Source: Bacteroidaceae bacterium (lineage in GTDB: Bacteria; Bacteroidota; Bacteroidia; Bacteroidales; Bacteroidaceae). Taken from it: a stretch of 64,000 nucleotides of DNA. Below the pieces are notes generated by a model. That model was not told the DNA's origin, did no database searches, and saw only the letters and a list, made by a program, of their open reading frames with translations. Where the stretch lies: the NCBI GenBank assembly GCA_024398615.1, contig JAKSIU010000001.1, positions 62,001 to 126,000 on the forward strand. Reading direction: 5' to 3'. A program made the translations under genes and the position numbers. Positions within the stretch are counted from its first letter, which is position 1; every line of letters begins with the position of its first letter. Below, piece after piece: positions 37,592 to 47,479 of this stretch.

Positions 37592-39040
37592 ATGAAACAG
37601 ATTAAATTACTGTCATTTTGCCTTGCAGCAGTTCTTTTGGCATCCTGCAATGAAAAACCTCTTGACGAACCGGAACAGGAGAATGTGACTTTTTCCAACA
37701 TTGATGCCCAAGCACTTTCAATCAATATCAAGTGCTCATTTGACCAGCTGTCTGAAAAGGACGTGCTGTACGGCACTTTTGTAACCCTATACTGCGAATC
37801 GGATCCCGAAAGCGCATCGATGTTCGAGTCATGGAAGAACGGCAATGACAATCCCGGCTGCCAGAAATTCACCGCAGGGAAAATCAAGTCAGGTGGCGGT
37901 TATGAGGCCAACATCTCAGGCTTGAAGCCAGGAACGGACTACGATTTCTGCGTAGGATTCATTTCAGAAGACGACACTCATAGGGAAATAAGCAAGATCC
38001 AGCAGTTCAGAACCAATGACTTTGCTCCCAAATTCGAGAATAACGCTGTAAATTCCAGATTCTTTTCCGCTGACCTGTCATGCAATCTTGCAGGTCTTGG
38101 AGCTGCCGACATGGCATACTGCACCTTTGGTTACGTCATAGGAAAGGATCACAACCCCACTGCCCAGAACGGAACAGAGTTCAAGGTTGAGATGAAGGAC
38201 TCCACAATGACGGCCAAGGTCACAGGGCTTGCACCTGAAACCACCTACTATTACCGTTCTTTCGTCAAGGTCAATGCCACTGACAACATCTGCTACGGAC
38301 AGGAACAGACCTTCCAGACAAGCAATCTGGACGGACTCAAGCTTGATCTTGGCCTGCCATCGGGCACAATATGGGCAAGCAGCAATCTGGGAGCCGACAC
38401 CCCGTTCGAATTCGGTGACTACTATTTCTGGGCAACCACAAAGCCCATCAACGGTCCCAGCACAACCTCCGACCTCTGGTATTATGACCCGGAAACTGGC
38501 TCATTCCAGAACGTAGGTGACATTGCCGGAACCGAGCATGACGCAGCACACATGCAGATGGGAGGCAAGTGGCGCATGCCAAGAAAGGAGGAGCTTGAGG
38601 AACTGTTTGGCAACTGCACCATCGTTGACCACATGGTAAACGGCGAATACGTTTCGGAACTGAAGAGCAAGAACAACGGCAAATCCATGATCATTCCGTT
38701 TGCGGGCTATATGTCCTACACAGGAGAGAAGCGATATTACTGGGACAAGGAAGAAGAACTGGGTGCATATTACAGCAGCAACAGGAAATACAACACATAC
38801 TCATTGTGGCTGATGCTTCCGTCCAGCACACAATGCGATGCCAATGGCGAGAAAACCGACGAGAGCACATATTACATTTCAGCCTATCAGGACTGCTATA
38901 TGGATTTCGAATACCACGAACACGACTACTGGTACAGTTATATTGACGGCAAGGATATAAAAGTCGACATGTACGGCGTGTTCATCTTTTATCCGGACTA
39001 TGCCACACCCATCCGCCCGGTATGGGATCCCAATCTCTAA
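37592..39040 (+). CDS. Lipoprotein with two fibronectin-like domains and a FISUMP domain
   Basis: 482-residue surface-type lipoprotein: lipobox LLASC (Cys20) followed by NEKPLDEPEQE, an acidic stretch like the Bacteroides lipoprotein export signal. Two Ig/fibronectin III-like domains span about residues 28-130 and 140-245 (each ends in a GLKPGTDYDFCV or GLAPETTYYYRSFV strand). The C-terminal domain starts GLKLDLGLPSGTIWASSNLG and ends ATPIRPVW, the FISUMP (Fibrobacter major paralogous) domain. Ligand unknown; probably adhesion or glycan binding. Confidence 0.82.
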   Translation: MKQIKLLSFCLAAVLLASCNEKPLDEPEQENVTFSNIDAQALSINIKCSFDQLSEKDVLYGTFVTLYCESDPESASMFESWKNGNDNPGCQKFTAGKIKSGGGYEANISGLKPGTDYDFCVGFISEDDTHREISKIQQFRTNDFAPKFENNAVNSRFFSADLSCNLAGLGAADMAYCTFGYVIGKDHNPTAQNGTEFKVEMKDSTMTAKVTGLAPETTYYYRSFVKVNATDNICYGQEQTFQTSNLDGLKLDLGLPSGTIWASSNLGADTPFEFGDYYFWATTKPINGPSTTSDLWYYDPETGSFQNVGDIAGTEHDAAHMQMGGKWRMPRKEELEELFGNCTIVDHMVNGEYVSELKSKNNGKSMIIPFAGYMSYTGEKRYYWDKEEELGAYYSSNRKYNTYSLWLMLPSSTQCDANGEKTDESTYYISAYQDCYMDFEYHEHDYWYSYIDGKDIKVDMYGVFIFYPDYATPIRPVWDPNL

Positions 39041-39064
39041 GAATCATTCAGATTCAACGCACAT

Positions 39065-39104
39065 AAGCACAGGCGCAGAAGAATGCGTCTGTGCTTTCTT
39101 TTTG
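39065..39104 (+). terminator. Intrinsic terminator of the FISUMP lipoprotein gene
   Basis: 13-bp stem (39065-39077 with 39084-39096, one G-U pair), 6-base loop, then TCTTTTTG. Confidence 0.85.
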
Positions 39105-39135
39105 CACCACCTTTCCAGCATCAAAAACCTGTATT

Positions 39136-39172
39136 AAAAATAAAAAACAGGGCGGGGATAATCCCCACCCTG
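39136..39172 (-). terminator. Intrinsic terminator after aqpZ
   Basis: Minus-strand CAGGGTGGGGA pairs with TCCCCGCCCTG (39172-39148, one G-U), loop of 3, then TTTTTTATTTTT. It ends the GH9-NSS-aqpZ transcript and stands back to back with the plus-strand terminator. Confidence 0.88.
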
Positions 39173-39199
39173 CTTTCTATCGGGCAATAGAGCCGGAAA

Positions 39200-39856
39200 T
39201 CACTTTGAAAGGCACTTCCATACGCCGGCTGCAAGAGCACCGCCGCAAAGAGGAGCAAGAATGAATATCCAGAGCTGGCTCAGTGCCTCACCGCCTGCGA
39301 AGATAGCCGGGCCAATTGAACGGGCCGGGTTGACTGATGTGCCGGTGTAGCGGATGCAGACCAGATGAACCAGGACCAGTGTCAGACCGATTGCAAGACC
39401 TGCAAGATTGCCGGCACCCTTTTCAGAATCGGTAGTACCAAGTACGACAAGCACGAATACGAATGTGAACACCAGTTCAGCAATGAAGCCGGTGGCAGGA
39501 TTGATACCTTCCTGACAGACGTTCTGTCCAAGTCCTCCGGTCGGAGTGAGTGCGAACAGGATGGCAGCACCGATAATGGCACCGATAACCTGGAAAATCA
39601 CGTACATGATGGCATCCTTACCGCTCATGCGGCCTGACATCCATACGCCGAGGGTGATAGCCGGGTTGATGTGGCAGCCCGAAATTCCACCGATTGCGTA
39701 AGCCATTGCCACAACGGCAAGACCGAATGCAAGTGCAGTACCTACAACACCGGGAACGCCGGGAGCAGCCGATGAGCAGCCCAGACTTACGGCAGCACCG
39801 CAACCCATGAGAACCAGAACCATGGTTCCAACCATTTCAGCCAAATACTTTTTCAT
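39200..39856 (-). CDS. aqpZ: Aquaporin (MIP family), AqpZ-like
   Basis: Six-span water channel of 218 residues. Both half-helix motifs are intact: HINPAITLG and SVNPARSIGP. The Arg after the second NPA, with a Thr/Cys-poor filter, fits a water-selective pore; the Asp after NPA typical of glycerol facilitators is absent. It lies 37 bases after an NSS transporter, with a strong terminator behind it. Confidence 0.93.
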   Translation of the reverse strand: MKKYLAEMVGTMVLVLMGCGAAVSLGCSSAAPGVPGVVGTALAFGLAVVAMAYAIGGISGCHINPAITLGVWMSGRMSGKDAIMYVIFQVIGAIIGAAILFALTPTGGLGQNVCQEGINPATGFIAELVFTFVFVLVVLGTTDSEKGAGNLAGLAIGLTLVLVHLVCIRYTGTSVNPARSIGPAIFAGGEALSQLWIFILAPLCGGALAAGVWKCLSK

Positions 39857-39893
39857 TTCCGTATAAATTTAAAAGTTTAAAAAAATAAAGTTT

Positions 39894-41252
39894 CTATAAG
39901 ATTCCGGACAGGAATATGGAAATGACGGCAGCCGGAGCAAGCCATCGGATCATGAAGAGCAGCAGCTTGCGCCATCGGCGATGATACTGCTCGTTTTGAG
40001 CATATTCGTATCCGACAACTTCATCCAGAATGACATTGCGGCTCATTTTCCATCCGACAAAGATAACGATTACCAGACCCGCCAGAGGCATGAGGTAATT
40101 GCCTATCGTATAGTCAAACAAATCGAACAGCACACGTCCGCCGACAGTGAAACCGCTCAGCACCCCGAATGACAGGGAACATAGTGCACCTATTGCAAAC
40201 GCACATACGAATACGAGTACCGATGCCCCCACGCGGCTCATCTGATAACGGTCAATGAGCCAGGACACTGGCACCTCAAACAGTGACATGGCCGATGTCA
40301 GGGCTGCCAGAAGAACAGCAAAGAAGAACACCACTGATACGACGCCTCCGGCCGGCATTCTCGAGAACACCACCGGCAGGGTCTTGAATACCAGTCCGGT
40401 ACCCTGGTCTGTAGGCATGCCGTATGCGAACAATGCAGGAATGATGGCACAACCGGCTATGATGGCAAACACGAAATCGGCGATGATGGTCGATACGGCC
40501 GTCTGTGTAAGACCTATCTTTCTGTCAAGATACGATGAGTAGGTAATGAGAATGCCCATTCCTATTGACAGGGAATAGAATGACTGGCCCATTGCCGCCA
40601 GAAACACTTTAGGCGTTATCTTTGAGAAATCGGGTCTGAAGAGATATGCCATTCCCTGCCCAGCTCCAGGCTGGATGGCAACCCAGACGGCAATGAATAT
40701 CATAACGAAGAACAGGACCGGCATCATGACCTTAGAACATTTCTCAATGCCTTTATGGACTCCGTTCATGATTATCAGCGCAGTGACAAGCAGGAACGCC
40801 CCATCCAGAACAACCGGCCGCACTGGCGATGCTACAAGATTGCCGAACATACCCTGAATGGCTTCATCAGTTCCGGCCCGGCGGAATGACAGGAGACATG
40901 AATCGGCAAGATACTGGAGCGTCCATCCGCCAATCACACAATAGTAGCAGAGCGTGAAGAATGGAATTCCTACAGCCAGTATGCCGTAATGTTTCCACAG
41001 ACCGCGCGGTTCAAGCTGTCCCACCGCATCGGCCGCACCGACGTGGCTGCTTCGGCCCACAATGAACTCGGACATCATGATGGGCAGGGAAAAGAGCACT
41101 ATGCACAGTATATAAACCAGCAGGAACGCACCGCCGCCATACTCGCTCAGCATGTAAGGAAAACGCCAGATGTTACCCAGCCCGACAGCACTCCCTGCCA
41201 GAGCCAGGACTGAGCCAGTCCTGCTTCTGAATGATTCCCTTTCCTGTACCAT
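39894..41252 (-). CDS. Sodium-dependent transporter (NSS/SNF family)
   Basis: Inner-membrane symporter of 452 residues with about 11-12 spans. The start SRTGSVLALAGSAVGLGNIW RFPY motif carries the sodium- and substrate-binding first helix as in LeuT. The family takes up amino acids with sodium. It lies 23 bases downstream of the GH9 gene with a degenerate TATATTCG box 5 bases before its ATG, so it may be read from both its own and the GH9 promoter. Substrate unknown. Confidence 0.9.
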   Translation of the reverse strand: MVQERESFRSRTGSVLALAGSAVGLGNIWRFPYMLSEYGGGAFLLVYILCIVLFSLPIMMSEFIVGRSSHVGAADAVGQLEPRGLWKHYGILAVGIPFFTLCYYCVIGGWTLQYLADSCLLSFRRAGTDEAIQGMFGNLVASPVRPVVLDGAFLLVTALIIMNGVHKGIEKCSKVMMPVLFFVMIFIAVWVAIQPGAGQGMAYLFRPDFSKITPKVFLAAMGQSFYSLSIGMGILITYSSYLDRKIGLTQTAVSTIIADFVFAIIAGCAIIPALFAYGMPTDQGTGLVFKTLPVVFSRMPAGGVVSVVFFFAVLLAALTSAMSLFEVPVSWLIDRYQMSRVGASVLVFVCAFAIGALCSLSFGVLSGFTVGGRVLFDLFDYTIGNYLMPLAGLVIVIFVGWKMSRNVILDEVVGYEYAQNEQYHRRWRKLLLFMIRWLAPAAVISIFLSGIL

Positions 41253-41275
41253 GCCGCGAATATAACTAAAAAATG

Positions 41276-43357
41276 CTACTTGCGCCAGATGTATTCAGCC
41301 TTTGGACGGGCAACCTTGCCGCCTGACAATATCGGATATACCACCGATGGGAAGCAAAGACTCTGATATATGGTATATTCGTTATTCTGGTAGTTGTCCA
41401 GAACATCGATGTAGGCACGCTCACGGGCTGTTCTGCCGCGTTGGATTACCGGATAGCTTGGATAGTCCCGCACATAGTTTCCGGCTCCGAACACCAGAAT
41501 GCCCGGTCTGGGACCCCAGCCCTGCTCAATGGTATAGGCCGATTCACGGTCATGCGGCCAGTGCACGCGGTCATGGCCCATTCCTGTCAGATAGCACTTG
41601 CCAAGCGGATTCAGGCCAAGCGCATAGTCCATCATCTGACTCACCACATCAATGTAATTCTGGTCACCTGTGAGTCTCCACATCATGACAAGCGGATATG
41701 AGTACTGTCCCTGGGCCACATTGCTGCCCCACCAGTTCACATTCATCGGGGCACCGTTCGGATAAGCGTTCGCTTCAAAGGCTGCAATCTGCTTTTTTGC
41801 GGTTTCATCGAGTATTTCACGGAACACGGCAACCGTGGCTGCATCGGTCTTTGACGAAGGAGCCAGCACATATGACATGAAGTACGATGCAAGCCAGCCG
41901 CGTCCGGCAAAGATTTCGGAACCCTGGTTGTAGGTGGTCAGCATAGCTTGAGCATCCTGAGCGTGCTCCTTCACGTAAGCATGACATGTTTCGTTGCCTG
42001 TCATCAGGTACTTCTCCACATTATAATACATCTGGAAATTGGTCTGGATGCCGCCTCTCGAAGCCAGAGCCTTTTCGGCGGCATCATGAGCCAGTTCGGC
42101 CCTCGATGTGTATTCCTTTGACTTCGCTTCATCAAAAGGTCCTATTATCCTGGCAAAATGGTAGAACAGGCCGGCAGCCCATGACGATGTGCGGGCATCG
42201 AGCACCTCGCTGCCGAACAGATGGTCCTCGAAGTCATAGCTGGTGAAAGGCGAATAGCCCTGGGTCTCAGTCCCCCATGGAATCTGGCCATCCTCCTCCT
42301 GGAAGTATTTCCAGAACATAGTACCCCACTCGGCCTCGTCCAGAATGTCAGGAATGCCGTTGCCGCTTCCCAGAATGTTCCATTCGCTGTCGAACATGTC
42401 CGGCATGTCGAACTGACGGTCTGTGAACAGTTCGGGAAAGGCCTCGAAAGTGGTCAACAGGGTCGATGGCACGTCCATGTGATAGGTGCGGCGGTCAGCA
42501 TCGCCTGCATCGTGATAACCGCCCCAGGCCTGCATGGTGGGTTCATCGCCCTTGACCGGAAGCGATGCTTCATTGATGCGGTAATACGTTTTGTATATGG
42601 TCTCGTGACACCTCTTTGTCCTGTACGGATAGTCAACATACGGAGGTATCAATTGGATGCCGCAGCGCTGGTTCAGAAGCGAGCGGAAGCTCATGTATGC
42701 CAGCTGTGCTGACTGTTCGCCACCCACATGGAAAGGGTACGAACTGCCGTAGCCGCTCACGCAGATTCGGTACGGACCGCCAGCAGGAACGCCTGACAGG
42801 TCAATCCTGTATACATGGTCACCCGATGACTGGTCCTGTCCCAGATCCTTGAGTACTCCCTCAAAGACCTTCTTTCCGCCCTTCTCCCGATAAACGGTAT
42901 ATTTGGGCATCTCGCCTTCAATCTCACGGCCGCCGCCATCGCCCAGCCAGATAGCCAGGTTGGCGAAACGCTTTGTCGACAGAGCGCTGTAGGCCACCTG
43001 ATTTGTCTTTATGGATTCGCAGAACACCTTTTTCTCATCGAATTTGAAGCTGAAACTGCCGTACGGTGTATCAATGGAATACTTTTTCCCGTTCTGGAGT
43101 GTCGGAACAGTAAGATACACGAAATGGTCGCACATGTCGGCAGCAGCGGCGGTACGGTTGACAGCCAGAGCCGGTTCTCCATTGACCTTCCAGGCCTGTA
43201 TGTCGCTTATGTCGCATTCGTTCACGTCAAGAGTGTCGCTCTTGAAATACAGTTCTATGACATTGTCAGCAGCTGTGCGGATCTCTTGGAAGACCAGTCC
43301 GGCCCTTGCCTCAAAAAGGCAGCACAGTGACAGAATGGCAAGCGTAAGTCTTTTCAT
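41276..43357 (-). CDS. Glycoside hydrolase family 9 enzyme (endoglucanase-like)
   Basis: 693-residue secreted glycanase. The signal peptide is MKRLTLAILSLCCLFEARAG. A CelD-type N-terminal Ig-like domain covers about residues 100-205, then the (alpha/alpha)6 GH9 domain: GGYHDAGDADRRTYH with the catalytic base pair of Asp, GLNPLGKCYLTGMG, and NNEYTIYQSLCF with the acid Glu near the end. Substrates in this family are beta-1,4-glucans, including mixed-linkage glucan. The start at 43357 is preferred over one 30 bases upstream, which precedes the signal peptide. Confidence 0.93.
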   Translation of the reverse strand: MKRLTLAILSLCCLFEARAGLVFQEIRTAADNVIELYFKSDTLDVNECDISDIQAWKVNGEPALAVNRTAAAADMCDHFVYLTVPTLQNGKKYSIDTPYGSFSFKFDEKKVFCESIKTNQVAYSALSTKRFANLAIWLGDGGGREIEGEMPKYTVYREKGGKKVFEGVLKDLGQDQSSGDHVYRIDLSGVPAGGPYRICVSGYGSSYPFHVGGEQSAQLAYMSFRSLLNQRCGIQLIPPYVDYPYRTKRCHETIYKTYYRINEASLPVKGDEPTMQAWGGYHDAGDADRRTYHMDVPSTLLTTFEAFPELFTDRQFDMPDMFDSEWNILGSGNGIPDILDEAEWGTMFWKYFQEEDGQIPWGTETQGYSPFTSYDFEDHLFGSEVLDARTSSWAAGLFYHFARIIGPFDEAKSKEYTSRAELAHDAAEKALASRGGIQTNFQMYYNVEKYLMTGNETCHAYVKEHAQDAQAMLTTYNQGSEIFAGRGWLASYFMSYVLAPSSKTDAATVAVFREILDETAKKQIAAFEANAYPNGAPMNVNWWGSNVAQGQYSYPLVMMWRLTGDQNYIDVVSQMMDYALGLNPLGKCYLTGMGHDRVHWPHDRESAYTIEQGWGPRPGILVFGAGNYVRDYPSYPVIQRGRTARERAYIDVLDNYQNNEYTIYQSLCFPSVVYPILSGGKVARPKAEYIWRK

Positions 43358-43384
43358 AATTAACTGATTAGCATGTGTACCTTG

Positions 43385-43417
43385 CAAAAATAATCAATAT
43401 TGGAGGAGATTATCTCC
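43385..43417 (-). promoter_or_regulatory. GH9 promoter with adjacent palindrome
   Basis: Minus-strand TATTTTTG (43392-43385). No -33 TTG; instead a perfect palindrome, GGAGAT-T-ATCTCC (43405-43417), lies where the -33 box should be, a likely regulator site shared with the divergent protease gene. Confidence 0.5.
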
Positions 43418-43460
43418 CTGATTGGGTTATTTACATTACGAATACGTAGATTTATTTTCC

Positions 43461-43468
43461 TACCTTTG
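43461..43468 (+). promoter_or_regulatory. -7 box of the tricorn-like protease gene
   Basis: TACCTTTG, 31 bases before the ATG at 43500; no matching -33 box. Confidence 0.55.
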
Positions 43469-43499
43469 CGAACTAATTGAAACTAACAGACAATAAGAT

Positions 43500-46400
43500 A
43501 TGAAGAAAGTCCTTTCTGCGGCAGTATTTTTTGCAGCTGCCATTTCGGCTCAGGCCGTTACTCCACTTTGGATGCGAGATGTTCAGATTTCTCCTGACGG
43601 ACAGACAATTGCCTTCTGCTACATGGGCGACATCTATTCCGTTCCGGCAGCCGGCGGCACGGCTGTGCAGCTTACAACCAGAGACAGCTATGAGCAGAAT
43701 CCAGTGTGGAGTCCGGACAGCAAGTCAATTGCCTTTGCCAGCGACCGCTTCGGGAACTTTGACATTTTCCTGATGCCCGCCACCGGAGGGCAGGCCACAA
43801 GGCTTACCTTCAACTCGACATCGGAAATTCCCCAGTGTTTCAGTCCTGACGGAAAGAATGTGCTGTTCAGCGCAAACATTCAGGATCCGGCCGCAAGCGC
43901 AATGTTCCCCACAGCCAGGTTCAGTGAACTGTACTCCGTACCGGTCAAAGGAGGCAAGACCGTCCAAGTGCTTGGCACCCCTGCCCTTTCAGTCAGCTAT
44001 AGTCCTAAGGGTGACTATTTCCTGTATCAGGACAACAAGGGTATGGAGGACACCTGGCGCAAGCACCACATTTCATCGGTCACACGGGATATCTGGAAAT
44101 ATGACTTGAAAAGCGGGAAGCACACCAACCTGACGAACCGCCCGGGTGAAGACCTGAATCCGGTCATTGACCCTGCAAGCGGCAAGGTATATATTCTGAG
44201 CGAGCCCGCCCAGGGTGACGGCTACCCTACGGCAAAGGGCTGGCAGACCAGCATCAATGTATTCTCGTTCAATATGGACAGCCCCGACAAACTTGTGAAA
44301 GTATCGGACTTCAAGACACATCCGGTGCGTTTCCTGAGCATCGGAGGCGGACTGCTATGCTATACCTGGGACGGCGAAATCTATACCCAAAAGCCCGATG
44401 GCAAGGCACAGAAAGTCAGGATCGAGCTGACCCGCGACGAGGAGAACCTGCCCGAAATCCTGACCAAGACCAGCGGAGCACAGGATGCCGCAGTCAGTCC
44501 CAACGGCAAGGAGATTGCATTCACGTTGCGCGGCGAAGTATTCGTGACATCGGTCGAATACAAGACCACAAAGGCAATCACACATACTCCACAGGCAGAA
44601 AGCGGTGTGACATTCGGCCATGACAACCGCTCAATTGTCTATGCCAGCGACCGTGACGGCAAGAGCCAGCTTTACATGGCAAGCATAGAACGTGAGGCCG
44701 ATCCCAACTTCGCCAATGCCACAACAATCAAGGAGGAGCCCATTTTCAAGGACATGAAGGTGGAACGTTCCAACCCCAAGTTCTCACCCGACGGAAAGCT
44801 GCTGGCCTTCATTGAGAACCGCACAAAGCTCATGGTAGCCGATATGGACAGCAAGAAGATAACCCAGGTGACCGATGGCAGCCAATGGTATGACCTGGGT
44901 GACGCCTTTAACTATGCATGGAGCAATGACAGCCGTTACCTGACACTTGAATTTGTCCCCAACGCCCATGACCCGTACTACAATATAGGTGTGGTAAGCG
45001 CCAAGGGTGGCCAGATTACTGACCTGACCGGCAGTGGCTACATGAACGGCGCACCGGAATTCGTTCTTGACGGCAATGCGGTGATTTTCCGCAGCGACCG
45101 TTACGGTATGCGTTCACACGCATCGTGGGGTTCGCAGGAAGACGTGTTCCTGTGCTTCATGAATCAGGACGCATACGACCGCTATCGCCTTTCTAAGGAA
45201 GACTACGAACTGCTCAAGGAACAGGAAAAGTCCGCAAAAAAGGACGATGAAAAGAACAAGAAAGATACAGAAAAGTCAGGAAAATCAGGAAAGAAGGATT
45301 CAAAGAAAGACGACGCCAAGGACACTGACAGCGAAAAGAAGGACGAGGTGAAGGAAATCACGTTCGAGCCCGAAGGCATACGCGACCGCATAGTCCGTGT
45401 CACCATAAACAGCAGCGACCTTGGCTATTACATGCTTTCAAGCGATGGTGAGACTCTGTACTATACAGCAAGTTTTGAAGGTGGTCAGGACTTGTGGAAG
45501 ATGGATGTCCGCAAGAAGGAGACCAAACTTATCTCGAAAGGTGCCGGCATCGGGAAATTTGTCTATGACGGAGACGGCAAGACGCTGTTCCTGCTTGGAA
45601 GCAGTTTCAAGAAACTTGACGGCGACAACCTGAAGTCCATTGATTTCAGTGCCGAGCTGAGCATCGACCATGCTGCCGAGCGTGAGTACATGTTCAATTA
45701 TGTCGAGAACGAAGAGAAGAACCGTTTCTACGATGCCGCAATGCACGGCGTTGACTGGGACAGCTACTGCAAGACATACCGCCGTTTCCTGCCCCACATC
45801 ACCAATAACTACGATTTCAGTGAAATGCTGTCAGAACTGCTTGGCGAACTGAACGTGTCACATACCGGTGCGCGCTACAGTGCAGGCGGCAAGTCACAGC
45901 CCACAGCACAACTGGGTCTGCTCTACGACCTTGATTATGCAGGCAAGGGACTGAAAGTAAGCGAAATCATTGCAGGAGGCCCGTTTGACCGCGCATCGCT
46001 GAATCTTAAGGAAGGTGACATCATAACCGCCATCAACGGTCAGGAAATCACCACCGAGCAGGACCCCAGCCTGCTGCTCATGAACTGCAGCGGAAAGAAG
46101 ACCCTTGTAAGCGTCAAGGGCAAGGATGACATGGTGGTCATTCCCATCAGCATATCGGCCCAGAACGACCTCCTGTACGAGCGCTGGGTCAAGCGCAATG
46201 CCGATTACGTGAAGAAGATTTCAGGCGGCCGTCTTGGCTACGTCCACATCAAGGGCATGAACGATGCCAGTTTCCGCACCATCTACGAAGACATCATGGG
46301 CGAATACTACAAGTGCGACGGCATAGTCATTGACCAGCGCTTCAACGGCGGCGGACGCATGCACGAGGACATTGAAATCATGTTCGGAGGACACCAGTAC

Positions 46401-46787
46401 CTGACTCAGGTAATCCGTGGCCGCGAATCGTGCGACATGCCTTCACGCCGCTGGATCAAGCCAAGCATCATGCTCCAGTGTGAATGCGACTACAGCAATG
46501 CTCATGGCACTCCCTGGGTCTATAGCCACACAGGACTGGGTTCGCTGGTCGGCACTCCCGTTCCAGGAACCATGACCAGTGTGAACTGGGTCGACCTGAT
46601 TGACGACTCAATGTACTTCGGCATTCCGATAATAGGCTACCGTCAGGAGAACGGACGCTATCTGGAGAACACCCAACTTGAGCCCGATGTACTGGTCTAT
46701 AACACTCCTGAGCAGATTGTCAAGGGTCAGGACGACCAGCTCAAGGCCGCAGTTGAAGAACTGCTGCGCCAGATTGACGCGAAATAA
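43500..46787 (+). CDS. Tricorn-like S41 peptidase
   Basis: 1095-residue secreted protease. The signal peptide ends SAQAV. WD40-like PD40 beta-propeller repeats follow (SPDGQTIAFCYMGDIY, WSPDSKSIAFASDR, FSPDGKNVLFS and later copies). A Lys/Asp-rich low-complexity linker of about 50 residues lies at 570-618, then a second propeller part. A PDZ domain spans about 800-850 (GPFDRASLNLKEGDIITAIN). The S41 domain has VIDQRFNGGGRMHED and the probable nucleophile Ser999 in DYSNAHGTP. Tricorn enzymes degrade peptides; here it is extracytoplasmic. Confidence 0.92.
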   Translation: MKKVLSAAVFFAAAISAQAVTPLWMRDVQISPDGQTIAFCYMGDIYSVPAAGGTAVQLTTRDSYEQNPVWSPDSKSIAFASDRFGNFDIFLMPATGGQATRLTFNSTSEIPQCFSPDGKNVLFSANIQDPAASAMFPTARFSELYSVPVKGGKTVQVLGTPALSVSYSPKGDYFLYQDNKGMEDTWRKHHISSVTRDIWKYDLKSGKHTNLTNRPGEDLNPVIDPASGKVYILSEPAQGDGYPTAKGWQTSINVFSFNMDSPDKLVKVSDFKTHPVRFLSIGGGLLCYTWDGEIYTQKPDGKAQKVRIELTRDEENLPEILTKTSGAQDAAVSPNGKEIAFTLRGEVFVTSVEYKTTKAITHTPQAESGVTFGHDNRSIVYASDRDGKSQLYMASIEREADPNFANATTIKEEPIFKDMKVERSNPKFSPDGKLLAFIENRTKLMVADMDSKKITQVTDGSQWYDLGDAFNYAWSNDSRYLTLEFVPNAHDPYYNIGVVSAKGGQITDLTGSGYMNGAPEFVLDGNAVIFRSDRYGMRSHASWGSQEDVFLCFMNQDAYDRYRLSKEDYELLKEQEKSAKKDDEKNKKDTEKSGKSGKKDSKKDDAKDTDSEKKDEVKEITFEPEGIRDRIVRVTINSSDLGYYMLSSDGETLYYTASFEGGQDLWKMDVRKKETKLISKGAGIGKFVYDGDGKTLFLLGSSFKKLDGDNLKSIDFSAELSIDHAAEREYMFNYVENEEKNRFYDAAMHGVDWDSYCKTYRRFLPHITNNYDFSEMLSELLGELNVSHTGARYSAGGKSQPTAQLGLLYDLDYAGKGLKVSEIIAGGPFDRASLNLKEGDIITAINGQEITTEQDPSLLLMNCSGKKTLVSVKGKDDMVVIPISISAQNDLLYERWVKRNADYVKKISGGRLGYVHIKGMNDASFRTIYEDIMGEYYKCDGIVIDQRFNGGGRMHEDIEIMFGGHQYLTQVIRGRESCDMPSRRWIKPSIMLQCECDYSNAHGTPWVYSHTGLGSLVGTPVPGTMTSVNWVDLIDDSMYFGIPIIGYRQENGRYLENTQLEPDVLVYNTPEQIVKGQDDQLKAAVEELLRQIDAK

Positions 46788-46794
46788 GGGCTGA

Positions 46795-47472
46795 TCAGCG
46801 GGTCTGCAGTGCATTGGAATACACAATGCCGTTATGCGGCTGCGGTGTAATGCCCTTGCGCTTGAACAGTTCCGGAACTGTAACCAGTTCGAAACCGAGT
46901 TTCTTGAGAGCCGGTATCAGCGTCTTTATGGCCTCGACAGTCTGAACGTTGTCGGCCATATCGTGCATCAGAATGACGTCCCCGTCCTTGGCCTGGTCAA
47001 GGATACGCTGTGTACGCGTGGCAGCATCGACTCCAGGTTCCCAGTCCTCGCAGTTGATTCCGTTGATGAATGTAAGCCCCACGGTCTCGTGAAGCAGCGG
47101 ACTCACGTTGATGTAAGGCGGGCGGAAGAACTCCGGGCGCTCGCCTATGAATGATTCAATCCAGTCGGCATTGCGCTCAATCTCGTCGGCCATCTGCTCA
47201 GCTGAAAGACGCGCCATATACTGGTGGCTCCAGGAATGGTTCTCAATGGCATGGCCTTCACGATAAGCGCGGACCATGTCCTGGGTATTATCCCCACCCC
47301 ATGAACCGACCACAAAAAAACTTGCCTTGACCTTCTCCTTCTTCAGAATGTCAAGAATGTCGGCAGTCACATTAGAAGGACCGTCATCAAAACTAAGTGC
47401 AATGATCTTGTCGGGTTTCGGCCCGCACGAGGCAAGTATTGCCATAACAAGGATAGGAATGATTCTTTTCAT
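46795..47472 (-). CDS. Polysaccharide deacetylase lipoprotein (NodB domain, CE4)
   Basis: 225-residue lipoprotein (MKRIIPILVMAILASC, Cys16). NodB motifs are complete: ALSFDDGPS (catalytic base and metal Asp), HSWSHQYM (metal histidines), RPPYINVS, and LMHDMADN (catalytic His). Likely substrates are N-acetylated glycans such as peptidoglycan, or acetylated xylan. The ATG at 47472 is preferred; the longer in-frame start runs through the -7 box. Confidence 0.92.
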   Translation of the reverse strand: MKRIIPILVMAILASCGPKPDKIIALSFDDGPSNVTADILDILKKEKVKASFFVVGSWGGDNTQDMVRAYREGHAIENHSWSHQYMARLSAEQMADEIERNADWIESFIGERPEFFRPPYINVSPLLHETVGLTFINGINCEDWEPGVDAATRTQRILDQAKDGDVILMHDMADNVQTVEAIKTLIPALKKLGFELVTVPELFKRKGITPQPHNGIVYSNALQTR

Positions 47473-47479
47473 AATGGTA

